In this document: positions 27,400 to 34,910 of the stretch, in pieces
Layout: every line of letters starts with the position of its first letter
Numbering within the stretch: the first letter of the stretch is position 1
Assembly: GCF_014646095.1 (NCBI RefSeq)
Contig: NZ_BMMU01000027.1
Coordinates: forward strand, 1 to 64,000
Source: Streptomyces lacrimifluminis
Lineage (GTDB): Bacteria; Actinomycetota; Actinomycetes; Streptomycetales; Streptomycetaceae
DNA: 64,000 nucleotides
Reading direction: 5' to 3'
The notes under the pieces: model-generated
Told to the model about the DNA's origin: nothing
Databases searched by the model: none
Seen by the model: the letters and a program-made list of their open reading frames with translations, nothing else
Translations under genes and position numbers: made by a program

Positions 27400-28479
27400 C
27401 TAGTTGGTTGCGTAGTCGCCGATCAGTTCCGCGCCCGTCGTGTAGTCGCCGCGGTCGGTGATCTCGCCGGCCACCCAGGCGTCGACGCCTCGGTCGGCCA
27501 GGGTGGTGAGGGCCGCGTCCGCCGAGTCCTCCGGGACGATCGCGATCATGCCGACGCCCATGTTCAGCGTCTTCTCCAGCTCCAGGCGCTCGACGGCACC
27601 CGTCTTCCCGACGAGGTCGAAGACCGGCGCCAGGGTCCAGGTGGAGCGGTCGACGATCGCGTGCAGGGTGTCCGGGATCACCCGGGCCAGGTTGGCGGCC
27701 AGACCGCCACCGGTGACGTGCGAGTAGGCGTGCACGTCGGTGGTGCGCATGAGGGCCAGGCAGTCCAGCGAGTAGATCTTGGTGGGGACGAGGAGTTCCT
27801 CGCCGAGCGTGTGCCCGAACTCCTCGATGTGCGCGTCCAGGGCTAGCCCGCCCTGATTCAGCAGCACATGCCGGACGAGCGAGTACCCGTTCGAGTGAAG
27901 CCCGGAGGCCGCCATGGCGATCACCGCGTCACCCGTACGGATACGATCCGCGCCGAGCAGCCGGTCGGCCTCCACGACGCCCGTACCGGCGCCTGCGACG
28001 TCGAAGTCGTCCGGACCGAGCAGGCCCGGGTGTTCGGCCGTCTCGCCGCCGACCAGGGCGCAGCCGGCCAGTACGCAGCCTTCGGCGATGCCCTTGACGA
28101 TCGCGGCGACACGCTCGGGGTGGACCTTGCCGACGCAGATGTAGTCGGTCATGAACAGCGGTTCGGCGCCGCACACCACGATGTCGTCCATGACCATGGC
28201 GACCAGGTCGTGGCCGATGGTGTCGTACACGCCGAGCTGCCGGGCGATGTCGACCTTCGTGCCGACGCCGTCGGTCGCGGAGGCGAGCAGCGGGCGCTCG
28301 AAGCGCTTGAGGGCCGAGGCGTCGAAGAGGCCGGCGAAGCCGCCGAGGCCGCCGAGGACCTCGGGGCGCTGCGTCTTCTTCACCCACTCCTTCATCAGCT
28401 CGACGGCGCGGTCGCCCGCTTCGATGTCGACGCCGGCGGCAGCGTAGGAAGCGCCGGAAGCAGAGTTGGTCGCAGACAT
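27400..28479 (-). CDS. purM: Phosphoribosylformylglycinamidine cyclo-ligase
   Basis: 359 residues, full length. AIR synthase, fifth step of purine synthesis: ATP-dependent ring closure of FGAM. Motifs seen: the N-terminal YAAAGVDIEAGD, ATDGVGTKVDIA, the metal and ATP site region DDIVVCGAEPLFMTDYICVGK, GGETAEHPG and SGLHSNGYSLVR. It follows purF with 55 nt between them and is probably co-transcribed with it. Confidence 0.97.
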   Translation of the reverse strand: MSATNSASGASYAAAGVDIEAGDRAVELMKEWVKKTQRPEVLGGLGGFAGLFDASALKRFERPLLASATDGVGTKVDIARQLGVYDTIGHDLVAMVMDDIVVCGAEPLFMTDYICVGKVHPERVAAIVKGIAEGCVLAGCALVGGETAEHPGLLGPDDFDVAGAGTGVVEADRLLGADRIRTGDAVIAMAASGLHSNGYSLVRHVLLNQGGLALDAHIEEFGHTLGEELLVPTKIYSLDCLALMRTTDVHAYSHVTGGGLAANLARVIPDTLHAIVDRSTWTLAPVFDLVGKTGAVERLELEKTLNMGVGMIAIVPEDSADAALTTLADRGVDAWVAGEITDRGDYTTGAELIGDYATN

Positions 28480-28534
28480 TGCCTGGGATCTTTCAGGTTG
28501 GTGTGAAGCGGGAGCAGGGCTGCGGAAGCAGGGC

Positions 28535-30064
28535 TTACGGGCGACGGATCGCGTCGGACGCGGCCGTGGCGGCGGGCCCTGCGGCCAGCTCGGTCTCCAG
28601 GAGCTGCTTGCCGAGCAGTTCGGGGTCCGGGAGGTCCATCGGGTACTCGCCGTCGAAGCAGGCGCGGCACAGGTTCGGCTTGGCGATGGTGGTCGCCGCG
28701 ATCATGCCGTCCAGGGAGATGTACGACAGGGAGTCGGCGCCGAGCGAGGTGCCGATCTCGTCGATCGTCATGCCGTTGGCGATGAGCTCGGCGCGGGTGG
28801 CGAAGTCGATGCCGAAGAAGCAGGGCCACTTGACGGGCGGCGAGGAGATCCGGATGTGGACCTCCGCCGCGCCGGCCTCCCGCAGCATGCGCACGAGCGC
28901 CCGCTGGGTGTTGCCGCGCACGATCGAGTCGTCGACGACGACCAGACGCTTGCCCTTGATGACTTCCTTCAGCGGGTTCAGCTTCAGCCGGATACCGAGC
29001 TGCCGGATCGTCTGCGAGGGCTGGATGAACGTACGTCCGACATAGGCGTTCTTGACGAGGCCGGCGCCGAAGGGGATCCCGGAGGCCTCCGCGTAGCCGA
29101 TGGCGGCCGGAGTGCCGGACTCCGGAGTCGCTATCACCAGGTCGGCCTCGACAGGGGCTTCCTTGGCGAGTTTCCGACCCATCTCGACGCGGGAGAGGTA
29201 CACGTTCCGGCCGGCGATGTCGGTGTCCGGGCGGGCCAGGTACACGTACTCGAAGACACAGCCCTTGGGCTTCGCTTCCGCGAAGCGTGACGTACGCAGA
29301 CCGTTCTCGTCGATGGCGACGAACTCGCCCGGCTCGATCTCGCGCACGTAGGCGGCGCCGCAGATGTCGAGGGCGGCGGACTCGGAGGCGACGACCCAGC
29401 CGCGCTCCAGCCGGCCCAGGACCAGGGGGCGGATGCCCTGCGGGTCGCGGGCGGCGTACAGCGTGTGCTCGTCCATGAAGACGAGGGAGAAGGCGCCCTG
29501 GACCTGCGGAAGGATCCGCGCGGAGGCGTCCTCGATGGTCAGCGGCTTGCCGTCGTCGTCGGTCTGGGCGGCCAGGAGGGCCGTCAGCAGATCGGTGTCG
29601 TTGGTCGCGGCGACGCGCGGAGTGCGGCCGTCGTGCTGCTTGGGCAGGTCGGCGACCATCTCGGCGAGCTGCGCCGTGTTGACGAGGTTGCCGTTGTGGC
29701 CGAGGGCGATGGAGCCGTGGCCGGTCGCGCGGAAGGTCGGCTGGGCGTTCTCCCAGGTGGAGGCGCCAGTGGTCGAGTAGCGGGCGTGACCGACCGCGAT
29801 GTGACCCTTGAGCGCACCGAGCGAGGTCTCGTCGAAGACCTGGGAGACAAGGCCCATGTCCTTGAAGACGAGGATCTTCGAGCCGTTGCTGACCGCGATA
29901 CCCGCGGATTCCTGGCCTCGATGCTGTAGGGCGTAGAGCCCGAAGTAAGTGAGCTTGGCGACCTCTTCGCCGGGGGCCCAGACCCCGAAGACGCCGCAAG
30001 CGTCCTGGGGGCCTTTCTCGCCGGGGAGCAGATCATGACTGAGTCGACCGTCACCACGTGGCAC
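28535..30064 (-). CDS. purF: Amidophosphoribosyltransferase
   Basis: 509 residues from GTG 30064. First committed purine step: PRPP plus glutamine to phosphoribosylamine. The propeptide MPRGDGRLSHDLLPGEKGPQDA precedes the catalytic Cys in ACGVFGVWAPG, so the N-terminal Ntn glutaminase domain matures by cleavage. The C-terminal PRTase domain carries the PRPP loop VVVDDSIVRGNT. Cys residues in the final third (WPCFFGID, CRACFDGE) fit the Fe-S containing B. subtilis-type enzyme. It stands at the head of the purF-purM unit. Confidence 0.97.
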   Translation of the reverse strand: MPRGDGRLSHDLLPGEKGPQDACGVFGVWAPGEEVAKLTYFGLYALQHRGQESAGIAVSNGSKILVFKDMGLVSQVFDETSLGALKGHIAVGHARYSTTGASTWENAQPTFRATGHGSIALGHNGNLVNTAQLAEMVADLPKQHDGRTPRVAATNDTDLLTALLAAQTDDDGKPLTIEDASARILPQVQGAFSLVFMDEHTLYAARDPQGIRPLVLGRLERGWVVASESAALDICGAAYVREIEPGEFVAIDENGLRTSRFAEAKPKGCVFEYVYLARPDTDIAGRNVYLSRVEMGRKLAKEAPVEADLVIATPESGTPAAIGYAEASGIPFGAGLVKNAYVGRTFIQPSQTIRQLGIRLKLNPLKEVIKGKRLVVVDDSIVRGNTQRALVRMLREAGAAEVHIRISSPPVKWPCFFGIDFATRAELIANGMTIDEIGTSLGADSLSYISLDGMIAATTIAKPNLCRACFDGEYPMDLPDPELLGKQLLETELAAGPAATAASDAIRRP

Positions 30065-30158
30065 GCCACCGAGTGTAGGCGAGATCGACCACTGGTCCGA
30101 ATTAGGGAATGCGACTGTGACGTGCGGGTGCTGAGCCGCCGTGGACTGCGGTAAGGGC

Positions 30159-31019
30159 TCAACCGGTGGCGGTCGCGCTGACAGTGGTGCCGTTTGCGCT
30201 GGTCAGAGACAGGGAGCGGTGATCGATCTTGTACGCCGTCTTGCCGTCGAAGATCTTCAGCAGCTCCTTCTCGACCTTCATGAGTGAGCCGTCGCACATC
30301 CTTCGGGTGGTCGCCGGGCTGCCGAAAGTGATATCGCCGTCGCTGACGGTTGCCTCGGCAGAAACGTTGTTGCAACCCGCCTTGCCGCTGACGGTCCCCT
30401 TCTTCTGGTCGAGGACGAGATAGGCCTCGGCGGCGGAGGGGAGCGGGGAGACGGCCTGGCTGTCGCCGTCGCCCGTGGCACCGACTGTCGTGATCGTCCA
30501 CTTCGTGCCGTAGAGGGGGGCGGCCTTCTCTTCGGTGAGGTGGATGGTGTCGCCGGATTCGGTGGTGAGGGTGAGCTGCTGCGGGCTGTCGCCCTTGGCG
30601 TCGGCGTCGGCCTTTGCGGTGAGGGTGCCGTCCCTGAGTGCCTTCGCAAGGCTGTTCTCGAAGGTCATCGGGTCGTTCGCGCAGGCCATGTCCGTCGACA
30701 GGAACTGTGCGAAGGAGATCTCGTCGCCGTCGACGGTGGCATCGGCCCCGAAGCCGTTGCAGCCGAGGTTGCCGCTGACCTTGCCGTTCTTGTCGATTTT
30801 CAGCCAGGCACTGGCGGGTGCCGCGCTCTTCTTCCCGTCGACGGTGAGGTCGTTGACACTCCAGTGGACACCGGTGACCTCCGATGTTCCGGATCCCGTC
30901 CCTGCCCCGACGGTCTGGCTGCCGCCGCCATCCTTCTCACTGCCGCAGGCCGCGGCGAGGGGGAGCAGGGCCAGGGTCAGGACGCTGAGGCTCACGCTCG
31001 TCAGTCGCTGCTTTTTCAT
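30159..31019 (-). CDS. Lipoprotein with two META domains
   Basis: 286 residues. Signal peptide with lipobox LAAAC (Cys25), then two copies of the META/HslJ domain (about 50-150 and 168-280), each with the pattern W..NDL or W.I.TV, then GNLGCNGFGADATV or GKAGCNNVSAEATV, then ISFAQFLSTDMAC or ITFGSPATTRRMC. The two Cys in each repeat may form disulfides outside the membrane. META proteins in other bacteria relate to heat or acid stress (HslJ); role here unknown. The gene sits 95 nt upstream of purF and need not be linked to it. Confidence 0.88.
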   Translation of the reverse strand: MKKQRLTSVSLSVLTLALLPLAAACGSEKDGGGSQTVGAGTGSGTSEVTGVHWSVNDLTVDGKKSAAPASAWLKIDKNGKVSGNLGCNGFGADATVDGDEISFAQFLSTDMACANDPMTFENSLAKALRDGTLTAKADADAKGDSPQQLTLTTESGDTIHLTEEKAAPLYGTKWTITTVGATGDGDSQAVSPLPSAAEAYLVLDQKKGTVSGKAGCNNVSAEATVSDGDITFGSPATTRRMCDGSLMKVEKELLKIFDGKTAYKIDHRSLSLTSANGTTVSATATG

Positions 31020-31128
31020 GCCGATGAGACGGAAGGGGCGGGTGGGCGGTTCCCGTCCGGCTACTTTTCGGAGGAGGCCGCGGTTTCTCCGTACGGAGGG
31101 ATGCGGCTTCTCCGTACGGGGGCTGCCG

Positions 31129-31950
31129 TCAGGCCATGAGGGGCAGCAGCCCTGAGAGGTCGGCTCGTTCGCCGCTCGCGCTGACCTGGGCGTTGTCGAG
31201 GGCGTCGGCCCACTGGACCCGGCCGGTGGCCAGGCGGATCCAGGTCAGCGGGTCGGTCTCGACGACGTTGGGCGGGGTGCCGCGGGTGTGCCTGGGTCCC
31301 TCGACGCACTGCACCACGGCGTACGGCGGGATACGGACCTCCGTCGAGCCGCCGGGGGCCTTGGCGGCGAGGGTGTCGGCGAGGAGGCGGGTGCAGGTGG
31401 CCAGCGCCTGCCGGTCGTACGGGATGTCGAGGCCCGGGACGGCGGCGTTCAGGTCGTCGGTGTGGACGACCAGTTCGACGGTACGGGTGACCAGGTGGTC
31501 GGCGAGGGTCATGCCACCGGTGCGGGTGCCGAGCCGGCGGCTGCCGGGGGCGGTGGCGAGGCGCTCGGTGAGGCGTTCCTCGGTGCGGGCGTAGAGGGCG
31601 TTGAGGGAATCGGGGTCGGGGTGGGCGGCTGCCAGCTCGCGGGTGCTCCCGGCGATGTCGGCGGCGCGGGCAGCGGTGGCCAACGGCCAGTCGAGAAGGG
31701 CGAGTTCGGCTTTCTCCGGCTCGTCCCGGTCAAGGTTGCGACTGACGGTCTCGACGGCCATCGTGACGTGCGCGGCCAGGTCCTGAACCGTCCAGTCCCC
31801 GAGGCGGGTGGGGAGGGCGAGTTGGTCGGGGGTGAGGGTGACGATGGCGGTGCGGATGTTGGCGTACTGGGTGAGGACCGCGGTGCGGGTCTTGGCGGGC
31901 TCGTAGGTGCGGGGGCGGGGCTTTGGCTTTTTGGCCGGCGCTGGGGGCAT
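31129..31950 (-). CDS. Maleylpyruvate-isomerase-fold / sterol-carrier family protein
   Basis: 273 residues. The N-terminal about 20 residues are Lys/Pro-rich. The DinB-like four-helix domain follows, with LGDWTVQDLAAHVTMAV, where the His matches the metal ligand of mycothiol-dependent maleylpyruvate isomerases, plus HLVTRTVELVVHTDDL. The C-terminal about 80 residues resemble a sterol-carrier-like domain (EVRIPPYAVVQCVEG, DPLTWIRLATGRVQWADAL). The enzyme may use mycothiol as cofactor; reaction unknown. Start at ATG 31950, with other Met choices absent nearby. Confidence 0.8.
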   Translation of the reverse strand: MPPAPAKKPKPRPRTYEPAKTRTAVLTQYANIRTAIVTLTPDQLALPTRLGDWTVQDLAAHVTMAVETVSRNLDRDEPEKAELALLDWPLATAARAADIAGSTRELAAAHPDPDSLNALYARTEERLTERLATAPGSRRLGTRTGGMTLADHLVTRTVELVVHTDDLNAAVPGLDIPYDRQALATCTRLLADTLAAKAPGGSTEVRIPPYAVVQCVEGPRHTRGTPPNVVETDPLTWIRLATGRVQWADALDNAQVSASGERADLSGLLPLMA

Positions 31951-31955
31951 GGGGA

Positions 31956-32132
31956 TCAGCTCCGTACGTGGTCCAGCAACGCCGCGAAGGCTTCTGGGGG
32001 GAGGAGGAGGGCGGGGCCTTGGGGGAACTTTGAGTCGCGGAGGGCGACATGGGCTGAGGCGAGGGTGGCTATCTCGACGCAGCTGCCACCCGCGTCGCTG
32101 CTGTACGAGGACTTGAACCAGCGTTCGTTCAT
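31956..32132 (-). CDS. DUF397 small protein (copy 2)
   Basis: 58 residues from ATG 32132. Core WFKSSYSSDAGGSCVEIATLASAHVALRDSKFPQGPALLLPPEAFAALLDHV is the single DUF397 domain. Its start overlaps the stop of the preceding DUF397 gene (ATGA), so three genes form one operon: XRE regulator, DUF397, DUF397. DUF397 proteins act as small partners that modulate their neighbouring Scr1/AbaA-type regulators (established for some Streptomyces loci). Confidence 0.92.
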   Translation of the reverse strand: MNERWFKSSYSSDAGGSCVEIATLASAHVALRDSKFPQGPALLLPPEAFAALLDHVRS

Positions 32133-32347
32133 CGCCCTGATTCCTTCACGTACTCGGTGAGAGCAGTGAAGGCAGTCGGAGACAGCAACAGGGCGGGCCC
32201 TGTAGGGATCTTGGAGTCGCGGACGGCGATGTTGACCGAGGCGACGGTGGCCACTTCGACGCAACTGCCGCCCTGGTCGTCGCTGTACGACGACTTGAAC
32301 CAGGCGGCTTCTGGAGCCAGTTCGAGGGCTCTGGAGTGGGTACTCAT
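32129..32347 (-). CDS. DUF397 small protein (copy 1)
   Basis: 72 residues with a short acidic N-terminal extension, then AWFKSSYSDDQGGSCVEVATVASVNIAVRDSKIPTGPALLLSP. ATG 32347 overlaps the regulator stop by 4 nt. The two DUF397 copies are about 60 percent alike by eye and are probably a tandem duplication. Confidence 0.93.
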   Translation of the reverse strand: MSTHSRALELAPEAAWFKSSYSDDQGGSCVEVATVASVNIAVRDSKIPTGPALLLSPTAFTALTEYVKESGR

Positions 32348-33240
32348 GGATGCTTCAACTCTCGTGCTAGTCGTTCCAGGAATCGCGGTGTTTCCCGAGG
32401 CCCGGGCGCCCCGGCCCGCATGGCGTCGAATCGGCGCGCGTGCCGCCAGATCTCCGTGTCCTTGTCGGTGACGCTCACCCCGTCGTGTGTGTCCACGCTG
32501 ACCAGAGTGGGCAGCGGCGGCATGAACTCCATGAGGATGAAGTTCTCCGTGGCGCGGTAGACGGGCTCGGCAAACGGCAGGATCTGCACGGTCACGTGCT
32601 CCAGCTTCGTCAGCTCGATCAGGTGCTCGTACTGCTCACGCATCACCTCCGGACCTCCGTAGACGCGGCGGACGGCAGCCTCGTCGAGGATCGCGTGGAC
32701 TTCGACAGGGCCGTCGCTGCGGGTGATGGCTTCCTTGCGCCGCACTCGGATCTCGACGTTCCGCTCGACGAACTCGGTGTTCCGCTCGTCTACAGGCTTG
32801 GCGGTCTCGAACATGGCCCGCGCGTACCCCGGGGTCTGGAACAGCCCGAACATCACGCTCGGCTGGTAGATCCGAAGGACCTTGGCATCGCCTTCCAGTC
32901 CCACGCTCATGCTGAATCCCGACGGCATGAAGGTGCGGTACGGCGACCACCAGCCCCGGTTCAGCGAGTTCTTGTGGATGTCGAGCAGGAACTCCACGTC
33001 GTCCGGGTCGCCGACCCCGTACCGGTCCAGCAGTTCCTTGAGGTCCTGAACCTTGGGAAGGCTGGTCAGCCCCTTCTCCACACGATGCAGCGTCGACTCG
33101 GAAACGCTGGTTCCCCTGACCGCCTGGACCCTGGTCATCCCCTTGCCCGTGCCATCGTCCCGCTCCGCCTGCTCGCGCAACCGCCTTAGCTCCTGGCCGA
33201 GTTGCATCCGCCGAATCGTCGGCCCCGTCTTCGCTGCCAT
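32344..33240 (-). CDS. XRE/Scr1-family helix-turn-helix regulator
   Basis: 298 residues from ATG 33240; AAAGGAA lies eight nt upstream. N-terminal Cro/C1-type HTH (about 12-80: LGQELRRLREQAERDD, GTSVSESTLHRVEKGLTSLPKVQDLKELL), then the DUF5753/Scr1-type domain (YQPSVMFGLFQTPGYARAMFE, EVHAILDEAAVRRVYGGPEVMREQYEHLI). Members regulate development and antibiotic genes or defence-like cassettes with DUF397 partners. It heads a three-gene operon and faces a divergent set of small genes at 33444. Confidence 0.92.
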   Translation of the reverse strand: MAAKTGPTIRRMQLGQELRRLREQAERDDGTGKGMTRVQAVRGTSVSESTLHRVEKGLTSLPKVQDLKELLDRYGVGDPDDVEFLLDIHKNSLNRGWWSPYRTFMPSGFSMSVGLEGDAKVLRIYQPSVMFGLFQTPGYARAMFETAKPVDERNTEFVERNVEIRVRRKEAITRSDGPVEVHAILDEAAVRRVYGGPEVMREQYEHLIELTKLEHVTVQILPFAEPVYRATENFILMEFMPPLPTLVSVDTHDGVSVTDKDTEIWRHARRFDAMRAGAPGPRETPRFLERLARELKHP

Positions 33241-33443
33241 CGTGTCCGTTCCTTTCGCGGCCAAGCAGGTCAACCGTACGTCGATGCCTGCCAGTTGGCT
33301 CCCCGTGCCCGGCAGATCACTGCCCGTGCCCTGAGTGTGACAGCACCAGCCCACCACTCGCAGACACTTCCTCACTTTCAGGCATATACCACTTCGTGTG
33401 GGATTCCCTCGTTCGATTGCGCAGCCGTCCGCGCGGAGGGACC

Positions 33444-33686
33444 GTGATTCCCATGACCACTCCTCCAGCCAACGCCCCCTTCCTCGTCGGCGACCGCGTC
33501 CGCGGCACCACCTACGTCCCGCCCGACCTCCGTAAACGCGAGGCACCCGAACGCTTCGAGGGAGTCGTAGTACAAGTGGGGTCCGGTTACCCCAAGGTCG
33601 ACGCCGAGGGTGACTTCCTCTGGGTGCGGCTCGCCGACTGCACCGAGCGTCAGTCACTCGTGGCCGACACGGAGCCGAGCCCGTGA
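33444..33686 (+). CDS. Small hypothetical protein
   Basis: About 80 residues; either GTG 33444 (GGAGG four nt away) or ATG 33453 can be the start. FLVGDRVRGTTYVPPDLRKREAPERFEGVVVQVGSGYPKVDAEGDFLWVRLADC looks like a small beta-barrel (KOW/SH3-like). The stop overlaps the next gene's GTG, so it is coupled to the Cys4-type protein. Not recognised further. Confidence 0.65.
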   Translation: MIPMTTPPANAPFLVGDRVRGTTYVPPDLRKREAPERFEGVVVQVGSGYPKVDAEGDFLWVRLADCTERQSLVADTEPSP

Positions 33687-33937
33687 CCGGCATCGAGGTG
33701 GACCCCCGCTGCGACATCTGCAAGGTCGGCCGCGCCCCGTTCCTCCGCTACGGCACCCTCGAGAACACCGGCCGCATGTGCTCGGAGTGCCTGCACCGCA
33801 CCCGCCTGTGCGCCATCTGCCAACAGCCCACCAGCACCCCGCTGGTCGCCCTGCCCACGGTGGACCAGGGCACGGGGCCGGGCCGGACCTCGTACGCATG
33901 TCTGGACTGCACGGACCGCAGGGTCGTGGGAACGTGA
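33683..33937 (+). CDS. Small Cys-rich (zinc-ribbon-like) protein
   Basis: 84 residues starting at GTG 33683 within the GTGA overlap. Four CxxC pairs: CDIC, CSEC, CAIC, CLDC, arranged as two zinc-binding knuckle sets. No enzyme domain. Probably a nucleic-acid or protein adaptor translated together with its neighbours. Confidence 0.7.
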   Translation: MTGIEVDPRCDICKVGRAPFLRYGTLENTGRMCSECLHRTRLCAICQQPTSTPLVALPTVDQGTGPGRTSYACLDCTDRRVVGT

Positions 33938-34518
33938 CCGCCATGGCTGAGCACACGCCCGAGATGTCGGTGGCGGAGTTCGAGACGATCGCCTCCGCCG
34001 CCCCCGAGACCGTGACGTTGGAGTTCCTCGGCGGACGCATCGGCGTCAAGAGAACGCCGGACGGGGACCGCAGCACCATCCTCACCTGGCTTGCCCGGCA
34101 CTGTATGCAGTCCAGACCCGACCTGGACCTATACCAGGGCAAAGGGCTCCGCGTGGAGTCCTACCGGGAGGGCCGGGCGAAGCCCGATGCGGTACTTGCA
34201 CCCGAGGCCCACTTCGCGGGACACGGCGAGTGGGCCGACCCGGACGGGGCTCTGATGGTCGTCGAGGTCACCTCGTACGACTCGGACACCGGCCGACGGG
34301 ACCGGCACGAGAAGCCGGCCGCGTACGGTCAGTCCGGCATCCCCCTGTACCTCCTGATCGACCGGGACGCCTGCACCGTCACCGTGCACAGCTCCCCGGA
34401 CCGGAAGGTCGGCGGCTACCGCGACATCCGCACGGCGAAGTTCGGCGAGAAGGTGCTCCTCCCCGACCCGGTCGGCATCGAACTCGACACGGAGATCCTC
34501 AAGAACTACGTGCGGTAA
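33934..34518 (+). CDS. Uma2-family (PD-(D/E)XK) nuclease-like protein
   Basis: 194 residues from GTG 33934, inside another GTGA overlap; ATG 33943 is the alternative. Uma2 pattern: LEFLGGRIGVK, KPDAVLAPEAHF, MVVEVTSYDSDTGRRDRHEKPAAYGQSGIPLYLLID. D, E and K at the expected spacing keep the restriction-endonuclease-fold active site. Function of this very common actinobacterial family is unknown; it is assumed to be a DNase. Last gene of the three-gene coupled set. Confidence 0.87.
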   Translation: MTAMAEHTPEMSVAEFETIASAAPETVTLEFLGGRIGVKRTPDGDRSTILTWLARHCMQSRPDLDLYQGKGLRVESYREGRAKPDAVLAPEAHFAGHGEWADPDGALMVVEVTSYDSDTGRRDRHEKPAAYGQSGIPLYLLIDRDACTVTVHSSPDRKVGGYRDIRTAKFGEKVLLPDPVGIELDTEILKNYVR

Positions 34519-34561
34519 GCCGTAGGCGTGCGCAGCCCGCGTCACGCCAACTGCCCGCTCG

Positions 34562-34807
34562 TCACCGGGACTTCATGACATGCCCCAGAACGACCACGCC
34601 GAAGGCAACAGCGAGCAGTGATGGTGACCGGGCGTACCCGCTGACCACCACCAGAATGGCGCCCGCTCCCCAGAGCCTCGGCTGCCTCACCAGCCGCGGG
34701 AGCCGCTTGCCCGGCATTCGGCCGAGTAGCAGGGCGTGCAGCCCGACGACAACCCAGGCAGAGGCGAGCACGAACAGCAACAATGCCAGCACGCCGAACC
34801 CGAACAT
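34562..34807 (-). CDS. Small membrane protein
   Basis: 81 residues from ATG 34807, with hydrophobic segments at about 1-27 (FGFGVLALLLFVLASAWVVVGL) and 48-78 (LWGAGAILVVVSGY, LLAVAFGVVVLGHV), separated by a basic loop (RMPGKRLPRLVRQPR). Topology with both ends outside is likely. Family unknown. GTG/TTG starts upstream, up to 34837, are possible. Lies downstream of purL's terminator on the same strand. Confidence 0.5.
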   Translation of the reverse strand: MFGFGVLALLLFVLASAWVVVGLHALLLGRMPGKRLPRLVRQPRLWGAGAILVVVSGYARSPSLLAVAFGVVVLGHVMKSR

Positions 34808-34842
34808 CCCAACCCCATACGCCCCCACTCCCTCCAAACGAA

Positions 34843-34872
34843 GAGGTCCCGCCCGAACCCGGACGGGACCTC
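34843..34872 (-). terminator. Terminator after purL
   Basis: GAGGTCCCGCC and GGACGGGACCTC form a hairpin with one G-U step, 38 nt beyond the purL stop. Confidence 0.8.
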
Positions 34873-34910
34873 AACCTCGTACAGCCGAAGGCGACTTGGG
34901 AACTGGACGA

